DNA of 64,000 bases from Maritimibacter sp. HL-12 (GCF_900177545.1 NZ_FXBQ01000001.1:2226122-2290121), one strand, 5' to 3'. Positions 18,163 through 27,282 are shown, counted from the stretch's first letter. Translations and numbers: made by a program. The notes: a model not told the origin generated them from the sequence alone.

Positions 18163-18591
18163 GTGAGCGAAAACAAGACCCAACCCACCGACGAAGAGGT
18201 CGCCGCCTTTCTCGCCACGGTCGAGCACCCGACCCGCCGCGCCGATGCCCTTTCACTTGATACGTTGTTTCGCGAGGTCACCGGGTGGCGGCCTCGGATG
18301 TGGGGGCCTTCGATCGTCGGCTACGGCAGCTATCGTTACACCTATGACAGCGGCCGCAGCGGCGAGATGTGCGCCACCGGCTTCAGCCCGCGCAAGGCGA
18401 ACCTGTCGATCTACATCATGCCCGGCTATGCCGACTTCGGCGATATCCTCGCCGACCTCGGCAAGCACCGTCTCGGGAAAGCCTGCCTTTACGTCAACAA
18501 GCTCGCCGATATCGACCGCGCGGTGCTCAAGCGGCTGATCCGGGCCGGGCTGGACGATCTCGCGGCACGCTGGCCGGTCGCACCGAGTTGA
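18163..18591 (+). CDS. DUF1801 domain-containing protein
   Basis: A 142-residue cytoplasmic protein with a GTG start at 18163 preceded by AAGGGGGGG. The DUF1801 (YdhG-like) pattern is visible: PTDEEVAAFLATVEHPTRRADA, MWGPSIVGYG near residue 44, ATGFSPRKANLSIYI near 69 and the C-terminal CLYVNKLADIDRAVLKRLI. Function is unknown. It converges on the metallopeptidase gene with a 7-bp gap. Confidence 0.88.
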   Translation: MSENKTQPTDEEVAAFLATVEHPTRRADALSLDTLFREVTGWRPRMWGPSIVGYGSYRYTYDSGRSGEMCATGFSPRKANLSIYIMPGYADFGDILADLGKHRLGKACLYVNKLADIDRAVLKRLIRAGLDDLAARWPVAPS

Positions 18592-18598
18592 CGGTCGC

Positions 18599-19000
18599 TC
18601 ACTCCCACCAGCGGTCGATCGCGGCGATATCGCCGTCGGACCAGCCGAAATGGTGGGCGAGTTCGTGCACCAGCACATGCGACACCAGCGCGGCGAGGTC
18701 GACGTCGCCCCGGTCGATCCATTCGTCGAGGATGGCGCGGCGGAACAGCCAGATCGCATCGGGACCGTGCGGCACGTCCATCACCGATTTCTCGGTGAGC
18801 GGAATGCCGTCATAGAGCCCGGTAAGCTCGAAGGCGTCCTCGATTCCCATCTCGTCGAGGATGTAGTCGGGGGCAAGATCCTCGACGCGCAGCGTCACCT
18901 TGCCCGCCGCGTCGCGGTAGGGCTTGGGCAGGGCCTCGATCGCGGCGCGGGCCATTTCCTCGATCTCGTCGAGGCCAGGGGCGATTCTCGGGCCGCTCAT
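18599..19000 (-). CDS. Zincin-like metallopeptidase family protein (DUF1025 type)
   Basis: A 133-residue protein with the zinc-binding motif HELAHHFG near residue 118 and the conserved DVPHGPDAIWLFRRAIL segment typical of possible-zinc-metallopeptidase (DUF1025/MMP-like) proteins. No signal peptide is present, so it is cytoplasmic. The physiological substrate is unknown. The ATG at 19000 shares its A with the stop of the upstream membrane gene (TGATG), so the two are translationally coupled. Confidence 0.88.
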   Translation of the reverse strand: MSGPRIAPGLDEIEEMARAAIEALPKPYRDAAGKVTLRVEDLAPDYILDEMGIEDAFELTGLYDGIPLTEKSVMDVPHGPDAIWLFRRAILDEWIDRGDVDLAALVSHVLVHELAHHFGWSDGDIAAIDRWWE

Positions 19001-19440
19001 CACAAGCCCCCGGTGCGGATGAAGGCACCTGCCAGCACGAAGAGCACCGAAAACAGCGTCACGCCCCGGATGTGCCAACCCATCAGCGGCAGGGTCTCGG
19101 CCGAAAGCCGCGGGATCACACGGAACCGGGCGTTCAGGGCGAGCGCGGCGGTGGCGGCGAGAAGCGCGAGCTTCACCCCGACCGCCGCACCGACAGGATC
19201 GGCGGCGGAGAACCAGTCGCGCCAGTCGGGCACCAGGTATAAGGCCAGCCAGAGCCCGGTGGCCACCTGCACCAGCAGAGCAGGAATGCCGATCCGCTCA
19301 TAGCCGGCCTCGAAATCGGTCAGCACACGCGGATCGCCTGCCCGGAGCGCGCGCGGCAGCACGGTGAAGGCAAGCACGAGATGGCCGCCTGTCCAGATCG
19401 CCGCGCCGAGCAGGTGCAGGGCCAGAATGGTATAGAACAT
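19000..19440 (-). CDS. CopD-like four-helix integral membrane protein
   Basis: A 146-residue protein with four hydrophobic segments. Histidines and conserved polar residues in the first helix (ALHLLGAAIWTGGHLV) resemble the CopD/DUF2214-type copper-resistance and HemJ-like membrane domains, where such histidines can bind metal or haem. I assign only the superfamily. The ATG at 19440 is divergent from gltX (82 bp). It is coupled to the metallopeptidase gene by a one-base overlap. Confidence 0.72.
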   Translation of the reverse strand: MFYTILALHLLGAAIWTGGHLVLAFTVLPRALRAGDPRVLTDFEAGYERIGIPALLVQVATGLWLALYLVPDWRDWFSAADPVGAAVGVKLALLAATAALALNARFRVIPRLSAETLPLMGWHIRGVTLFSVLFVLAGAFIRTGGL

Positions 19441-19521
19441 CGCGCGCTCCTTGTTTCGCCTCCTGCCCGATATGGACAAAACCCGCCCGGTATGAAAGAG
19501 CAACCGCGACAGGAGACACCC

Positions 19522-20841
19522 ATGACCGTTACCCGTTTCGCGCCCTCCCCCACCGGCTATCTGCACGTCGGCAACCTGCGCACCGCGCTTTTCAATTTCC
19601 TCATCGCCCGCAAGGCGGGCGGGCAGTTCATCCTGCGTCTCGACGATACCGACCCGGAACGCTCGAAGCAGGAATACGTCGACGCGATCATGGAAGACCT
19701 CGAATGGCTCGGGCTGACCTGGGATCGGGTGGAGCGCCAGTCGTCCAGGCTGGAGCGCTACGAGGCGGCGGCGGAGGAGTTGCGCGCAAAGGGCCGGTTC
19801 TACGAGTGTTTCGAGACCCCGACCGAACTCGATCTCAAGCGCAAGAAGCAGCTCAACATGGGGCGCCCGCCGGTCTATGACCGCGCGGCGCTGAACCTTT
19901 CCGAGGCCGAGAAGGACCGGTTGCGCGCCGAGCGCGGGCAGGGGCACTGGCGCTTCAAGCTCGATCAGGAACGCATCGAATGGGAAGATGGCATCCTTGG
20001 CGCGCTTTCGATCGACGCCGCCAGCGTCTCGGACCCGGTGCTGATCCGCGCCGACGGGCAGTTTCTCTACACGCTCGCCAGCGTTTGCGACGATATTGAC
20101 TTCGGCATCACCAACGTGGTGCGCGGCTCGGACCACGTTACCAACACCGCGACGCAGATCCAGATCATCGAGGCGCTGGGCGGCACGGTACCCGGGTTTG
20201 CCCACCATTCGCTGCTGACCGGGCCGCAGGGTGAGGCGCTTTCGAAACGGCTGGGCACGCTGGCGTTGCGCGATCTGCGCGCGCAGGGGATCGAGCCGCT
20301 GGCGCTTCTGAGCCTGATGGCGCGGCTCGGCTCCTCGCAGCCGGTGGAATTGCGCAGCTCGCTCGACGAAATCATCGAAGGCTTCGATCTGTCGGCTTTC
20401 GGCGCGGCCCCCACCAAGTTCGACGTGAACGATCTGTTCCCGCTCACCGCGCATTACCTCGCCCAGCAGCCTTTCGAGGCGGTGGCCGAGCAGGTGCGCG
20501 CGCTGGGCGTGCCCGATGACATCGCGGAAGCCTTCTGGACGGTGGCGCGCGAGAACATCACCACGCTGACCGATCTCGAAGGCTGGTGGGCGCTTTGCCG
20601 TGACGGCGCCGAGCCGGTGGTGGCGGACGATGACCGCGAGATGGTTGCCGCCGCGATGGCGCTGTTGCCGGAGCCGCCCTACACGGCGGAAAGCTGGGGC
20701 GCGTGGACGGCGGCAGTCAAGGAAGCCACCGGGCGCAAGGGCAAGGGGCTGTTCATGCCGCTCAGGAAGGCGCTGACCGGGATGGACCACGGGCCCGACA
20801 TGGCGTCACTGATGCCGCTGTTGCAGAAGGTGCGGCGCTGA
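19522..20841 (+). CDS. gltX: Glutamyl-tRNA synthetase (short GltX2-type)
   Basis: Class I aminoacyl-tRNA synthetase of 439 residues. The signature region is FAPSPTGYLHVGNLRTALFN, where HVGN stands at the HIGH position, and the second catalytic motif is ALSKRLG. The RLDDTDPERS block confirms a Glu/Gln enzyme. It is shorter than the roughly 465-residue GltX1 of the same group, and alphaproteobacteria commonly carry two glutamyl-tRNA synthetases, so this is probably the second form; which tRNAs it charges (tRNA-Glu or also tRNA-Gln) is not visible. AGGAGA precedes the ATG at 19522. Confidence 0.93.
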   Translation: MTVTRFAPSPTGYLHVGNLRTALFNFLIARKAGGQFILRLDDTDPERSKQEYVDAIMEDLEWLGLTWDRVERQSSRLERYEAAAEELRAKGRFYECFETPTELDLKRKKQLNMGRPPVYDRAALNLSEAEKDRLRAERGQGHWRFKLDQERIEWEDGILGALSIDAASVSDPVLIRADGQFLYTLASVCDDIDFGITNVVRGSDHVTNTATQIQIIEALGGTVPGFAHHSLLTGPQGEALSKRLGTLALRDLRAQGIEPLALLSLMARLGSSQPVELRSSLDEIIEGFDLSAFGAAPTKFDVNDLFPLTAHYLAQQPFEAVAEQVRALGVPDDIAEAFWTVARENITTLTDLEGWWALCRDGAEPVVADDDREMVAAAMALLPEPPYTAESWGAWTAAVKEATGRKGKGLFMPLRKALTGMDHGPDMASLMPLLQKVRR

Positions 20842-20934
20842 AGGCGGGCGGCCCCGGCTTTCAGCCCTTCAATATTATCGGCAGAAATATCGGGGTACAG
20901 CCGTGCCCTGCTTGTCTGAATCGCGCTTTTGCGG

Positions 20935-22596
20935 TCAGCTCCGGTCGCGCCAGCGGTTGACCATCGGGTAGCGCCGGTCGAGCCAGAAGGCGCGCTTGGT
21001 GAGGCGCGTGCCGGGGGCGGACTGGAAGCGCTTGTATTCCGAGATGAAGATCAGGTGTTCCACCCGCTTGACAGTCGTGCGGTCGAAGCCTTCCGCCACC
21101 AGCTCGCCCACGCTGGCCTCGCGGTCGATCAACCCCTCGAGGATCGCATCGAGCACCTCGTAGGGGGGAAGTGAATCCTCGTCCTTCTGGTCTTCGCGCA
21201 GTTCCGCCGAGGGCGGTTTTTCGATCACACGGGGCGGGATGACCTCGCCTGCCGGGCCATTCATCCACGCCCGGTGATGGACATTGCGCCATCGACAGGT
21301 CTCGAAAACGCGGGTCTTGTAGAGATCCTTGATCGGGTTGTAGCCGCCCGCCATGTCGCCGTAGATCGTGGCATAGCCCACCGCCACCTCTGACTTGTTG
21401 CCGGTGGTGAGCAGCATTTCGCCGAACTTGTTCGACAGTGCCATGAGCAGCAGCCCGCGCAGGCGCGACTGGATGTTTTCTTCCGTGAGATCGGGCTCGG
21501 TGCCCGCGAAGAGCGGTGCCAGCGCCTCGGTGACCGCTGCCTGTGGCTCCGAGATCGGCACGACATCGCAGCGCACGCCGAGCGCCGCCGCGACCGCCTC
21601 GGCATCGTCGCGCGATGCCTTGGACGTGTATTGCGAGGGCAGCATCACGCAGCGGACGTTTTCGGCCCCGAGCGCATCCACCGCGATGGCGGCCACCAGC
21701 GCGGAATCGATCCCGCCCGAGAGGCCGAGCAGAACCTTCTGAAAGCCGGTTTTTGCCACGTAGTCGCCCAGCCCCATCACCATGGCGCGGTAATCGGCCT
21801 CCCACTCGTCGGGCGCGGGCACGATCTCGCGGGTGGCAACGCGCCAGCCGTCGGCGCGGCGAACGAGGTCGACATGGGCCAGCATTTCCTCGAACTGCGG
21901 CAGTTGGAAGGCGATCTCGCCGCCCGGGTTCACCGCGAAGCTGGCACCGTCGAACACCTGGTCGTCTTGCCCGCCCACCATGTTGAGATAGACCAGCGGC
22001 ACACCGGTTTCGGCAACCCGCGACCGCATGAGCCCCTGCCGAACCGGCACCTTGCCGCGAGAATAGGGCGAGCCGTTCGGCACCACCAGCACCTCCGCCC
22101 CGGCCTCAGCCATTGTGGTGCAAACGTGGTTTTCCCACCAGGCATCTTCGCAGATCGGCGTTCCGATCAGCAGCGGGCCGATCCGGAAGGGGCCTTGATC
22201 GGGGCCGCGGGCGTAGAGCCGCTTTTCGTCGAACACCTCGACGTTCGGCAGCACCTGCTTGAGGACGTGCAACCGCACCGCGCCGCCTTCGAGGATGCAA
22301 TAGGCGTTGTAGAGGTCGCGCCCGTCGTGGAACGGCGCTCCGATACCGATCGCGGGGCCGTCGGCGGTGTCGGCGGCGAGCGCGGCGGTGGCGTCCATCG
22401 CGTCGCGCCAGAATGCCGGGCGGGTCACCAGATCCTGCGGCTGGTAGCCGATCAGGAAGGCCTCGGGAAAGACCACGAAATCCGCCCCCGACGCCTTCGC
22501 CTCATCCCAGGCCGCGCGCGCCTTGGCGGCGTTTCCGGCAATGTCGCCCAGCGTGGGGTTAAGCTGGGCCAGCGTGAGGCGGAAGGTGTCGCTCAT
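20935..22596 (-). CDS. nadE: Glutamine-dependent NAD+ synthetase
   Basis: A 553-residue two-domain enzyme that amidates nicotinate adenine dinucleotide with ammonia released from glutamine. The N-terminal CN-hydrolase (glutaminase) domain has the Glu-Lys-Cys triad in FPEAFLIGYQ, HVLKQVLPN and PICEDAWWEN. The C-terminal synthetase domain has the P-loop GLSGGIDSALVA near residue 290 and ATGNKSE-like LTTGNKSEVAVGY near 400. The ATG at 22596 gives full family length. It converges on gltX with a 93-bp gap that shows nothing I recognise. Confidence 0.96.
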   Translation of the reverse strand: MSDTFRLTLAQLNPTLGDIAGNAAKARAAWDEAKASGADFVVFPEAFLIGYQPQDLVTRPAFWRDAMDATAALAADTADGPAIGIGAPFHDGRDLYNAYCILEGGAVRLHVLKQVLPNVEVFDEKRLYARGPDQGPFRIGPLLIGTPICEDAWWENHVCTTMAEAGAEVLVVPNGSPYSRGKVPVRQGLMRSRVAETGVPLVYLNMVGGQDDQVFDGASFAVNPGGEIAFQLPQFEEMLAHVDLVRRADGWRVATREIVPAPDEWEADYRAMVMGLGDYVAKTGFQKVLLGLSGGIDSALVAAIAVDALGAENVRCVMLPSQYTSKASRDDAEAVAAALGVRCDVVPISEPQAAVTEALAPLFAGTEPDLTEENIQSRLRGLLLMALSNKFGEMLLTTGNKSEVAVGYATIYGDMAGGYNPIKDLYKTRVFETCRWRNVHHRAWMNGPAGEVIPPRVIEKPPSAELREDQKDEDSLPPYEVLDAILEGLIDREASVGELVAEGFDRTTVKRVEHLIFISEYKRFQSAPGTRLTKRAFWLDRRYPMVNRWRDRS

Positions 22597-22763
22597 GATG
22601 CGCCTTCGGGATTGGTGAGTTCGGCTTCGGTTTAACAGGTTTGTGGGCGAGGAAAAGCCAGCGCCGCAGCGCCGGGGGCGAAAAGCGTTGTCTCGAAGGG
22701 GGGGCTCGCATAGGTTTTGGGCAACCAGCCGGACGGCTGGACAATCGGGGAAAGAGGGAAGCG

Positions 22764-24146
22764 ATGTCGGAGCAGGTTTGGGGATGGAAGCCGACGGTTC
22801 TGGCCCTGGCGGTTGCGCTGGCGGCCCCGGCGGGCGTGCTGGCGCAGGACGGTGGCGCGCTGGAAGTGGTTCAATACGACGACGGCTCGATCTACGAGGG
22901 CCAGTTGAAGGACGGGGTGCGGCACGGTCGCGGCACTTTGCGTACCCCCACGGGCTATGAATACGCCGGCAGCTTTGTCGATGGCGAGATCCGCGGCGAG
23001 GGTGTGGCCCGCTTTCCGAACGGTTCGGTCTACGAGGGCGGCTTCGCCAAGGGCCGCCCGCACGGGTTTGGCAAGGTCACCTATGCCGATGGCACCTCCT
23101 ATGAGGGCGATTGGGTCGACGGCAAGATCAACGGCAGCGGGCTTGCGATCTATGCCAACGGTTTCAAGTACGAAGGTGGCTTCCGCACTGGCCAGCACCA
23201 CGGCCAGGGGCGGCTCGAAAGCCCTTCGGGCACCGTCTACGAGGGCGCCTGGGTGATGGGCGAAAAGCAGGGGCAGGGCGAGCTCACCGAAGCCGATGGC
23301 TCGGTGTACGAAGGCACTTTCGAGGATGGCCAGCCCAATGGCGAGGGGGTGTTCGTGGCCGCCGACGGGATGCGCTACGAAGGCACCTGGACCGATGGCC
23401 AGATGGACGGCGAGGGCAAGCTCACCGAGGCGAATGGCGACGTCTACGAAGGACCCTTCGTGATGGGCGTGCGCTCGGGCGTGGCGAAGGTTACCTATGC
23501 CAACGGCGATGTCTACGAGGGCGATTTCGTCTCCAACCGGCGGTCGGGGCAGGGGGAGTTCATTGGGGCCGATGGCTACCGCTACGAAGGCGCCTGGATC
23601 GACGACCGGATCGAGGGTGAAGGCGTCGAGACCTATCCCGATGGATCGGTCTACACCGGCCAGTTCCGTGCCGGACTGCCCGATGGCGCAGGGCGTATCG
23701 AATACCCGGACGGGTCAATCTACGAGGGCGATTTCCGCGACGGTGTCTTCGAAGGGCAAGGCACGCTCACCCGCGCCGATGGCACCATTTACGAGGGTGC
23801 TTTCGTCTCGAATCTCTACGAGGGCGAGGGCACGCTCACGCTGCCTTCGGGGGTGATCTACGAGGGAAGCTGGAAGGCCGGGTTTGCCGATGGCAGCGGC
23901 AGGCTCACCCGGCCCGACGACACCTTCTACGAGGGTAGCTGGAAGAACGGCACGCGCGATGGCGAGGGCCGGGAGCGTTACGAGGACGGCACGATCTACG
24001 AGGGCGGTTTTACCGACGGCATGCGCGAGGGGCGCGGCACGGTGACCTACCCCGACGGTGAGAGCGTGACGGCGCAATGGGAGCAGGGGGTGATGACCTC
24101 GGCGCTCGATGACGAAGCGGACAATGCCGAACCCGCCGAACAATAG
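22764..24146 (+). CDS. Exported MORN-repeat protein
   Basis: A 460-residue protein with an N-terminal signal peptide (hydrophobic residues 10-25, cleavage near LAQDG), so it is probably periplasmic or outer-membrane associated. Residues 37-450 are 18 consecutive repeats of exactly 23 residues with the consensus YxDGsxYEGxfxdGxxxGxGxl, the MORN motif; the last unit is degenerate. A short acidic tail ends the protein. MORN arrays bind phospholipids or proteins in eukaryotes; the bacterial role is unknown. A hairpin CCAGCC/GGCTGG at 22725-22740 lies in the upstream region. It stands alone, bounded by a strong terminator. Confidence 0.88.
   Translation: MSEQVWGWKPTVLALAVALAAPAGVLAQDGGALEVVQYDDGSIYEGQLKDGVRHGRGTLRTPTGYEYAGSFVDGEIRGEGVARFPNGSVYEGGFAKGRPHGFGKVTYADGTSYEGDWVDGKINGSGLAIYANGFKYEGGFRTGQHHGQGRLESPSGTVYEGAWVMGEKQGQGELTEADGSVYEGTFEDGQPNGEGVFVAADGMRYEGTWTDGQMDGEGKLTEANGDVYEGPFVMGVRSGVAKVTYANGDVYEGDFVSNRRSGQGEFIGADGYRYEGAWIDDRIEGEGVETYPDGSVYTGQFRAGLPDGAGRIEYPDGSIYEGDFRDGVFEGQGTLTRADGTIYEGAFVSNLYEGEGTLTLPSGVIYEGSWKAGFADGSGRLTRPDDTFYEGSWKNGTRDGEGRERYEDGTIYEGGFTDGMREGRGTVTYPDGESVTAQWEQGVMTSALDDEADNAEPAEQ
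22872..24113 (+). repeat. 18 tandem 69-bp MORN-encoding repeats
   Basis: Eighteen units of 69 bp (23 codons) follow each other without indels from residue 37 to 450. Each centres on a YEG or related triplet; unit 18 (TYPDGESVTAQWEQG) lacks YEG. The strict 23-residue register indicates a continuous beta-solenoid-like array. Confidence 0.9.
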
Positions 24147-24172
24147 CGCAACCTCCGGATGGCATGAACAGG

Positions 24173-24204
24173 AAAAGGGCCGCCCCTGGAGGCGGCCCTT
24201 TTTT
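24173..24204. terminator. Bidirectional rho-independent terminator
   Basis: The stem GGGCCGCC (24177-24184) pairs with GGCGGCCC (24191-24198) around CCTGGA and is flanked by AAAA and TTTTTT. It lies between the convergent MORN gene and sqr and can serve both. Confidence 0.92.
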
Positions 24205-24219
24205 CAACCGGCGATCAGG

Positions 24220-25497
24220 TCACTGGATTTTGTTGATCTTCATCACCTTCATGGCGAGCTTCTCATAGAACGGCTCTGACACGCCCTTCTTGATCTTGCG
24301 CATGAAATACCATTCGAAAGCGAGCTTGGCCCAGTGCACCCATTTGCCTTCGCTGGCCCAGTTGACGTTGCGCGGCGGGTTTTGCGGCATCGCGAGGAAG
24401 GCAGCGCCACGGTCGCCGAAATCGGCAAGGCAGAGCGCGTTCCACGAAGGCAGTTCGTTCGGTTCCTCGCCGCGCAGGATGCGGGGCAGGTTGTGCGCGG
24501 TCGCGGTCACCATGCTCTCGATCATGAAGCCGGTTTTCGGCACGCCGGTGGGCACCGGGGTGACAACCGGCGGCGCGATGGCGATGGCCACGCCGATACC
24601 GAAGATGTTGCGGTATTTCGGGTTGCGCTGGTACTCATCGACGATCACGAACCCACGCGGGTTCACCAGCCCTTCGATCCCCATCAGCGCCGGGATGCCC
24701 CGGAACGCCGGCAGCATCATCTTATATTTTGCCGGGATCTCGTGCTTTTTCTTCTCGTTGCCGTCCTCGTCGAACTCGGTGATGTGGATCGCGTCCTCGG
24801 TGAACTTCTCGGTCTTGGCGTTGGTGATCCACTTGATGTCGCGGTCGCGCATGATCGATTCGAGCATGCCCTTGGTATCGCCCACGCCGCCGAGGCCGAG
24901 ATGGCCGATATAGGGTTCGGAGGTGACGAAGGTCATCGGCACCTTGTGCTTGATCTTGCGTTTGCGCAGGTCGGTGTCGAGCGTCAGCAAGTATTCATAG
25001 GCCGGGCCGAAGCATGAGGCACCTTGAACCGCGCCGATGACGATCGGGCCGGGATCGGCGCAGAACTGGTCCCAGGCACCGCCGGGGCCGCCCGACTTGA
25101 CCGCATCCTCGACATGGCAGACCGAGTTGGTGTGCTTGTCGGGGCCGAAACCCTCGATCTCGTCGAAGGCCAGATCGGGCCCGGTGGCGATCACGAGGTA
25201 GTCGTAGCCGACCTCGCGGCCGGATTCGAGGATGACCTTGTTTTCGTCCGGCACCAGCTTGGCCGCACCGTCGCAGATGAAGTCGATCCCGCGGCGCTGC
25301 ATCACCGGGGCAAGATCGACGGTGAGCTCATCCTGTTTGCGCCAGCCCACGCCCGCCCATGGGTTCGAGGGGGTGAACTGGAAATAGGGCTTGTTGGAAA
25401 TCACCGTGATCTTGTCGCTGCGGGTGAGGGTATCCTTGAGCTCGTAGGCCTGGATCGTTCCCCCGAGGCCCGCGCCCAGGATGACTACATGTGCCAT
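24220..25497 (-). CDS. sqr: Sulfide:quinone oxidoreductase-like flavoprotein
   Basis: FAD-dependent disulfide-reductase-family protein of 425 residues. The N-terminal Rossmann motif is GAGLGGT, and the FAD segment ATGPDLAFD follows. Cysteines at 127 (VCHVED), 162 (GASCFGP) and 356 (NALCLAD) sit at spacings matching the three catalytic cysteines of sulfide:quinone oxidoreductases. The aromatic, basic C-terminus (EWYFMRKIKKG onward) suits monotopic membrane attachment. It oxidises sulfide to sulfane sulfur and passes electrons to quinone. The ATG at 25497 starts the nucleotide-binding strand; the longer frame to 25584 is not used. A TetR gene lies upstream on the same strand. Confidence 0.85.
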   Translation of the reverse strand: MAHVVILGAGLGGTIQAYELKDTLTRSDKITVISNKPYFQFTPSNPWAGVGWRKQDELTVDLAPVMQRRGIDFICDGAAKLVPDENKVILESGREVGYDYLVIATGPDLAFDEIEGFGPDKHTNSVCHVEDAVKSGGPGGAWDQFCADPGPIVIGAVQGASCFGPAYEYLLTLDTDLRKRKIKHKVPMTFVTSEPYIGHLGLGGVGDTKGMLESIMRDRDIKWITNAKTEKFTEDAIHITEFDEDGNEKKKHEIPAKYKMMLPAFRGIPALMGIEGLVNPRGFVIVDEYQRNPKYRNIFGIGVAIAIAPPVVTPVPTGVPKTGFMIESMVTATAHNLPRILRGEEPNELPSWNALCLADFGDRGAAFLAMPQNPPRNVNWASEGKWVHWAKLAFEWYFMRKIKKGVSEPFYEKLAMKVMKINKIQ

Positions 25498-25712
25498 TGA
25501 TATGTCCCTTTTTCTTGGCTGAACCTGTGTCGCCAGCCCCGTTGGTCTTGTCCTGCCCATGCCGGGGCAGAACAATTCTTGCATACAAATCCAACTATTC
25601 CAAATTTTGTGATTGGATCATAAGCAAAGGCGCAATTTTACACAAACCCCGACCTCGGGAAGGACTGGGGCAAAACGACGCGGGGTAGTGGGGTTGATCT
25701 GCTCTGCGGCCG

Positions 25713-26318
25713 TCAGGCGCGGAAGCTGTCGATCAGGCCGCCGATCACGCGGCCGCCTTCATCGACAAGGCTGAAACTCTGGTTGTCGAGCAACCAGCGC
25801 AGCGAGATACCCTGCATCGCCGACGTGACGAGGTGGGCGGCATCCTCAGCGGCGATCTCGGCATGATGGATGCCGGCGGCCTGTGCCGCCGTGATCAACC
25901 GCGTGAACTCAGCGCCCTTGACGGCAAAATACTCGGAAAACCTGCTGCGCAGCGGTTCGTTTTCGGCATGAAGCTCGCGCGAGAACAGGATCGCCGGGAT
26001 CGCCGGTTGGCCCTCGATATGCACGAAATGTCGCCCGACCAGTTGCTTGAGGCGATCATGTGGATCGTCTTGCGCGATCACGACGGGGTGGCTGTGCAAA
26101 GCCTGCATCTCGTCCACGATCCGGACACCAACCGCCGCCCAGATATCCGTCTTGGTCGCAAAGTGGCGAAAGATCGCGGGCTGGGTGACGCCCACGGCGT
26201 CGGCCAGGTGTTGGGTGGTCACCCGGTCAGGGCCGATCGTCGCCGAAAGACGGATCGCGGAGTCGACAATCTCCGCCTTGCGATCGACAGAACTTTTTCG
26301 TGTTCGCGGTTGCGACAT
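25713..26318 (-). CDS. TetR/AcrR family transcriptional regulator
   Basis: A 201-residue repressor-type protein with an N-terminal HTH (residues about 14-60) including VTTQHLADAVGVTQPAIFRHF, followed by a helical ligand-binding domain. It contains no cysteine at all, so it cannot sense sulfur species by a thiol switch as the ArsR-type SqrR/BigR do. It is 215 bp upstream of sqr on the same strand and is the most likely local regulator of it or of itself. The 253-bp gap upstream of it holds only an imperfect palindrome at 26347-26360. Confidence 0.9.
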   Translation of the reverse strand: MSQPRTRKSSVDRKAEIVDSAIRLSATIGPDRVTTQHLADAVGVTQPAIFRHFATKTDIWAAVGVRIVDEMQALHSHPVVIAQDDPHDRLKQLVGRHFVHIEGQPAIPAILFSRELHAENEPLRSRFSEYFAVKGAEFTRLITAAQAAGIHHAEIAAEDAAHLVTSAMQGISLRWLLDNQSFSLVDEGGRVIGGLIDSFRA

Positions 26319-26346
26319 GACCCAACTTCCTTTTCAGCACTCGCCT

Positions 26347-26360
26347 GTTCACTCGTAAAC
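26347..26360. promoter_or_regulatory. Possible TetR operator (imperfect palindrome)
   Basis: GTTCAC-TC-GTAAAC has six-base arms with one mismatch and lies 29 bp upstream of the TetR start codon, where an autoregulatory operator would be expected. No second copy was found before sqr, so the assignment is tentative. Confidence 0.3.
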
Positions 26361-26571
26361 GCTCGCTGCACCAGAAGGATACGGCGGTTCGGACATGTTT
26401 TGCGCCAATTTTCCGGCCGCGTCCAGTGGCGGGGCCGCAATGAGCGGGTACACGTTAAATACGCTATCCTCCGGCCCGCCCGGGTGATCGCCGCGCTGCC
26501 GCGCGTGCATACCGGCCGAAACAAACCGCGAGCGCCCGCGCGAATGGCTCGCAAGACGCGCGGGCGGCGGC

Positions 26572-27240
26572 TTACCAGGGGACGGGTTTGCCGGCCCAGT
26601 CGAAAAACCCGCCGGTATCGGCGGGAGACAGGCCATCGAGCACATCGAGAAGATGGGCGGCCGCGGCTTTCGCCGGCACGCGGGCGTGCCCGGCACCGTG
26701 GGTTTCGGTCAGCCGGGTGGCGACCGTGCCCGGGTGCAGCACGACACAGACAGCCTCGTGGTGGCTGCGCGCAAGCTCGATCGCCGCGCCGTGCACGAGT
26801 TGGTTGAGCGCGGCCTTGGCGGCGCGGTAGCCGTGCCAGCCGCCGAGACGGTTATCGCCGATCGAACCGACACGGGCCGAAAGCGCGGCGAAGCGGCTCG
26901 GGCGGTCGCGCGGCAGGAGCCGGGGCAAGTGGCGCAGCACCAGGGCGGGGCCGGTGGCATTGAGCGCGAACTGCGCCGCCAGCGCCTCGGCATTGATCTG
27001 GCGCAGCGCCTTTTCCGGCCTGTGGCCGCCGGGTTCCAGCGCGCCTGTGGCGACGAGAACGGTCTCGAACGGACCGTCGAGCGCGCCGAGCAAACGCTCG
27101 ACGCTGGCGGGATCGGTCAGCTCGAGCCCGTCGTCGCGCCGCGACAGCCGGGTGACGCGAGCGCCGCGCGACTCCAGCACCGATGCAAGGGCGGACCCGA
27201 TGCCGCCAGAAGCGCCGATCACGAGTGCATTGTGTGTCAT
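26572..27240 (-). CDS. Short-chain dehydrogenase/reductase (C-factor-like SDR)
   Basis: A 222-residue Rossmann oxidoreductase. The cofactor motif ALVIGASGGIGSAL is at the N-terminus, the catalytic serine is in SARVGS near residue 124, and the YxxxK pair is in YRAAKAALN near residue 138. Short length and the EAVCVVLHPGTVATRLT segment match C-factor-type SDRs. Substrate unknown. It is divergent from the leuA leader; only 77 bp separate the two start codons. Confidence 0.9.
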   Translation of the reverse strand: MTHNALVIGASGGIGSALASVLESRGARVTRLSRRDDGLELTDPASVERLLGALDGPFETVLVATGALEPGGHRPEKALRQINAEALAAQFALNATGPALVLRHLPRLLPRDRPSRFAALSARVGSIGDNRLGGWHGYRAAKAALNQLVHGAAIELARSHHEAVCVVLHPGTVATRLTETHGAGHARVPAKAAAAHLLDVLDGLSPADTGGFFDWAGKPVPW

Positions 27241-27282
27241 GCCCTCACTACGGCAGATGCGGCGCAGCAGACCAAAAAGCTC

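Noticed and set aside
25570-25630. Palindromic arms ATCCAA...TTGGAT between the TetR gene and sqr
   Set aside because: The arms are short with an 18-bp spacer in AT-rich sequence and are not repeated at the TetR promoter; chance is a sufficient explanation.
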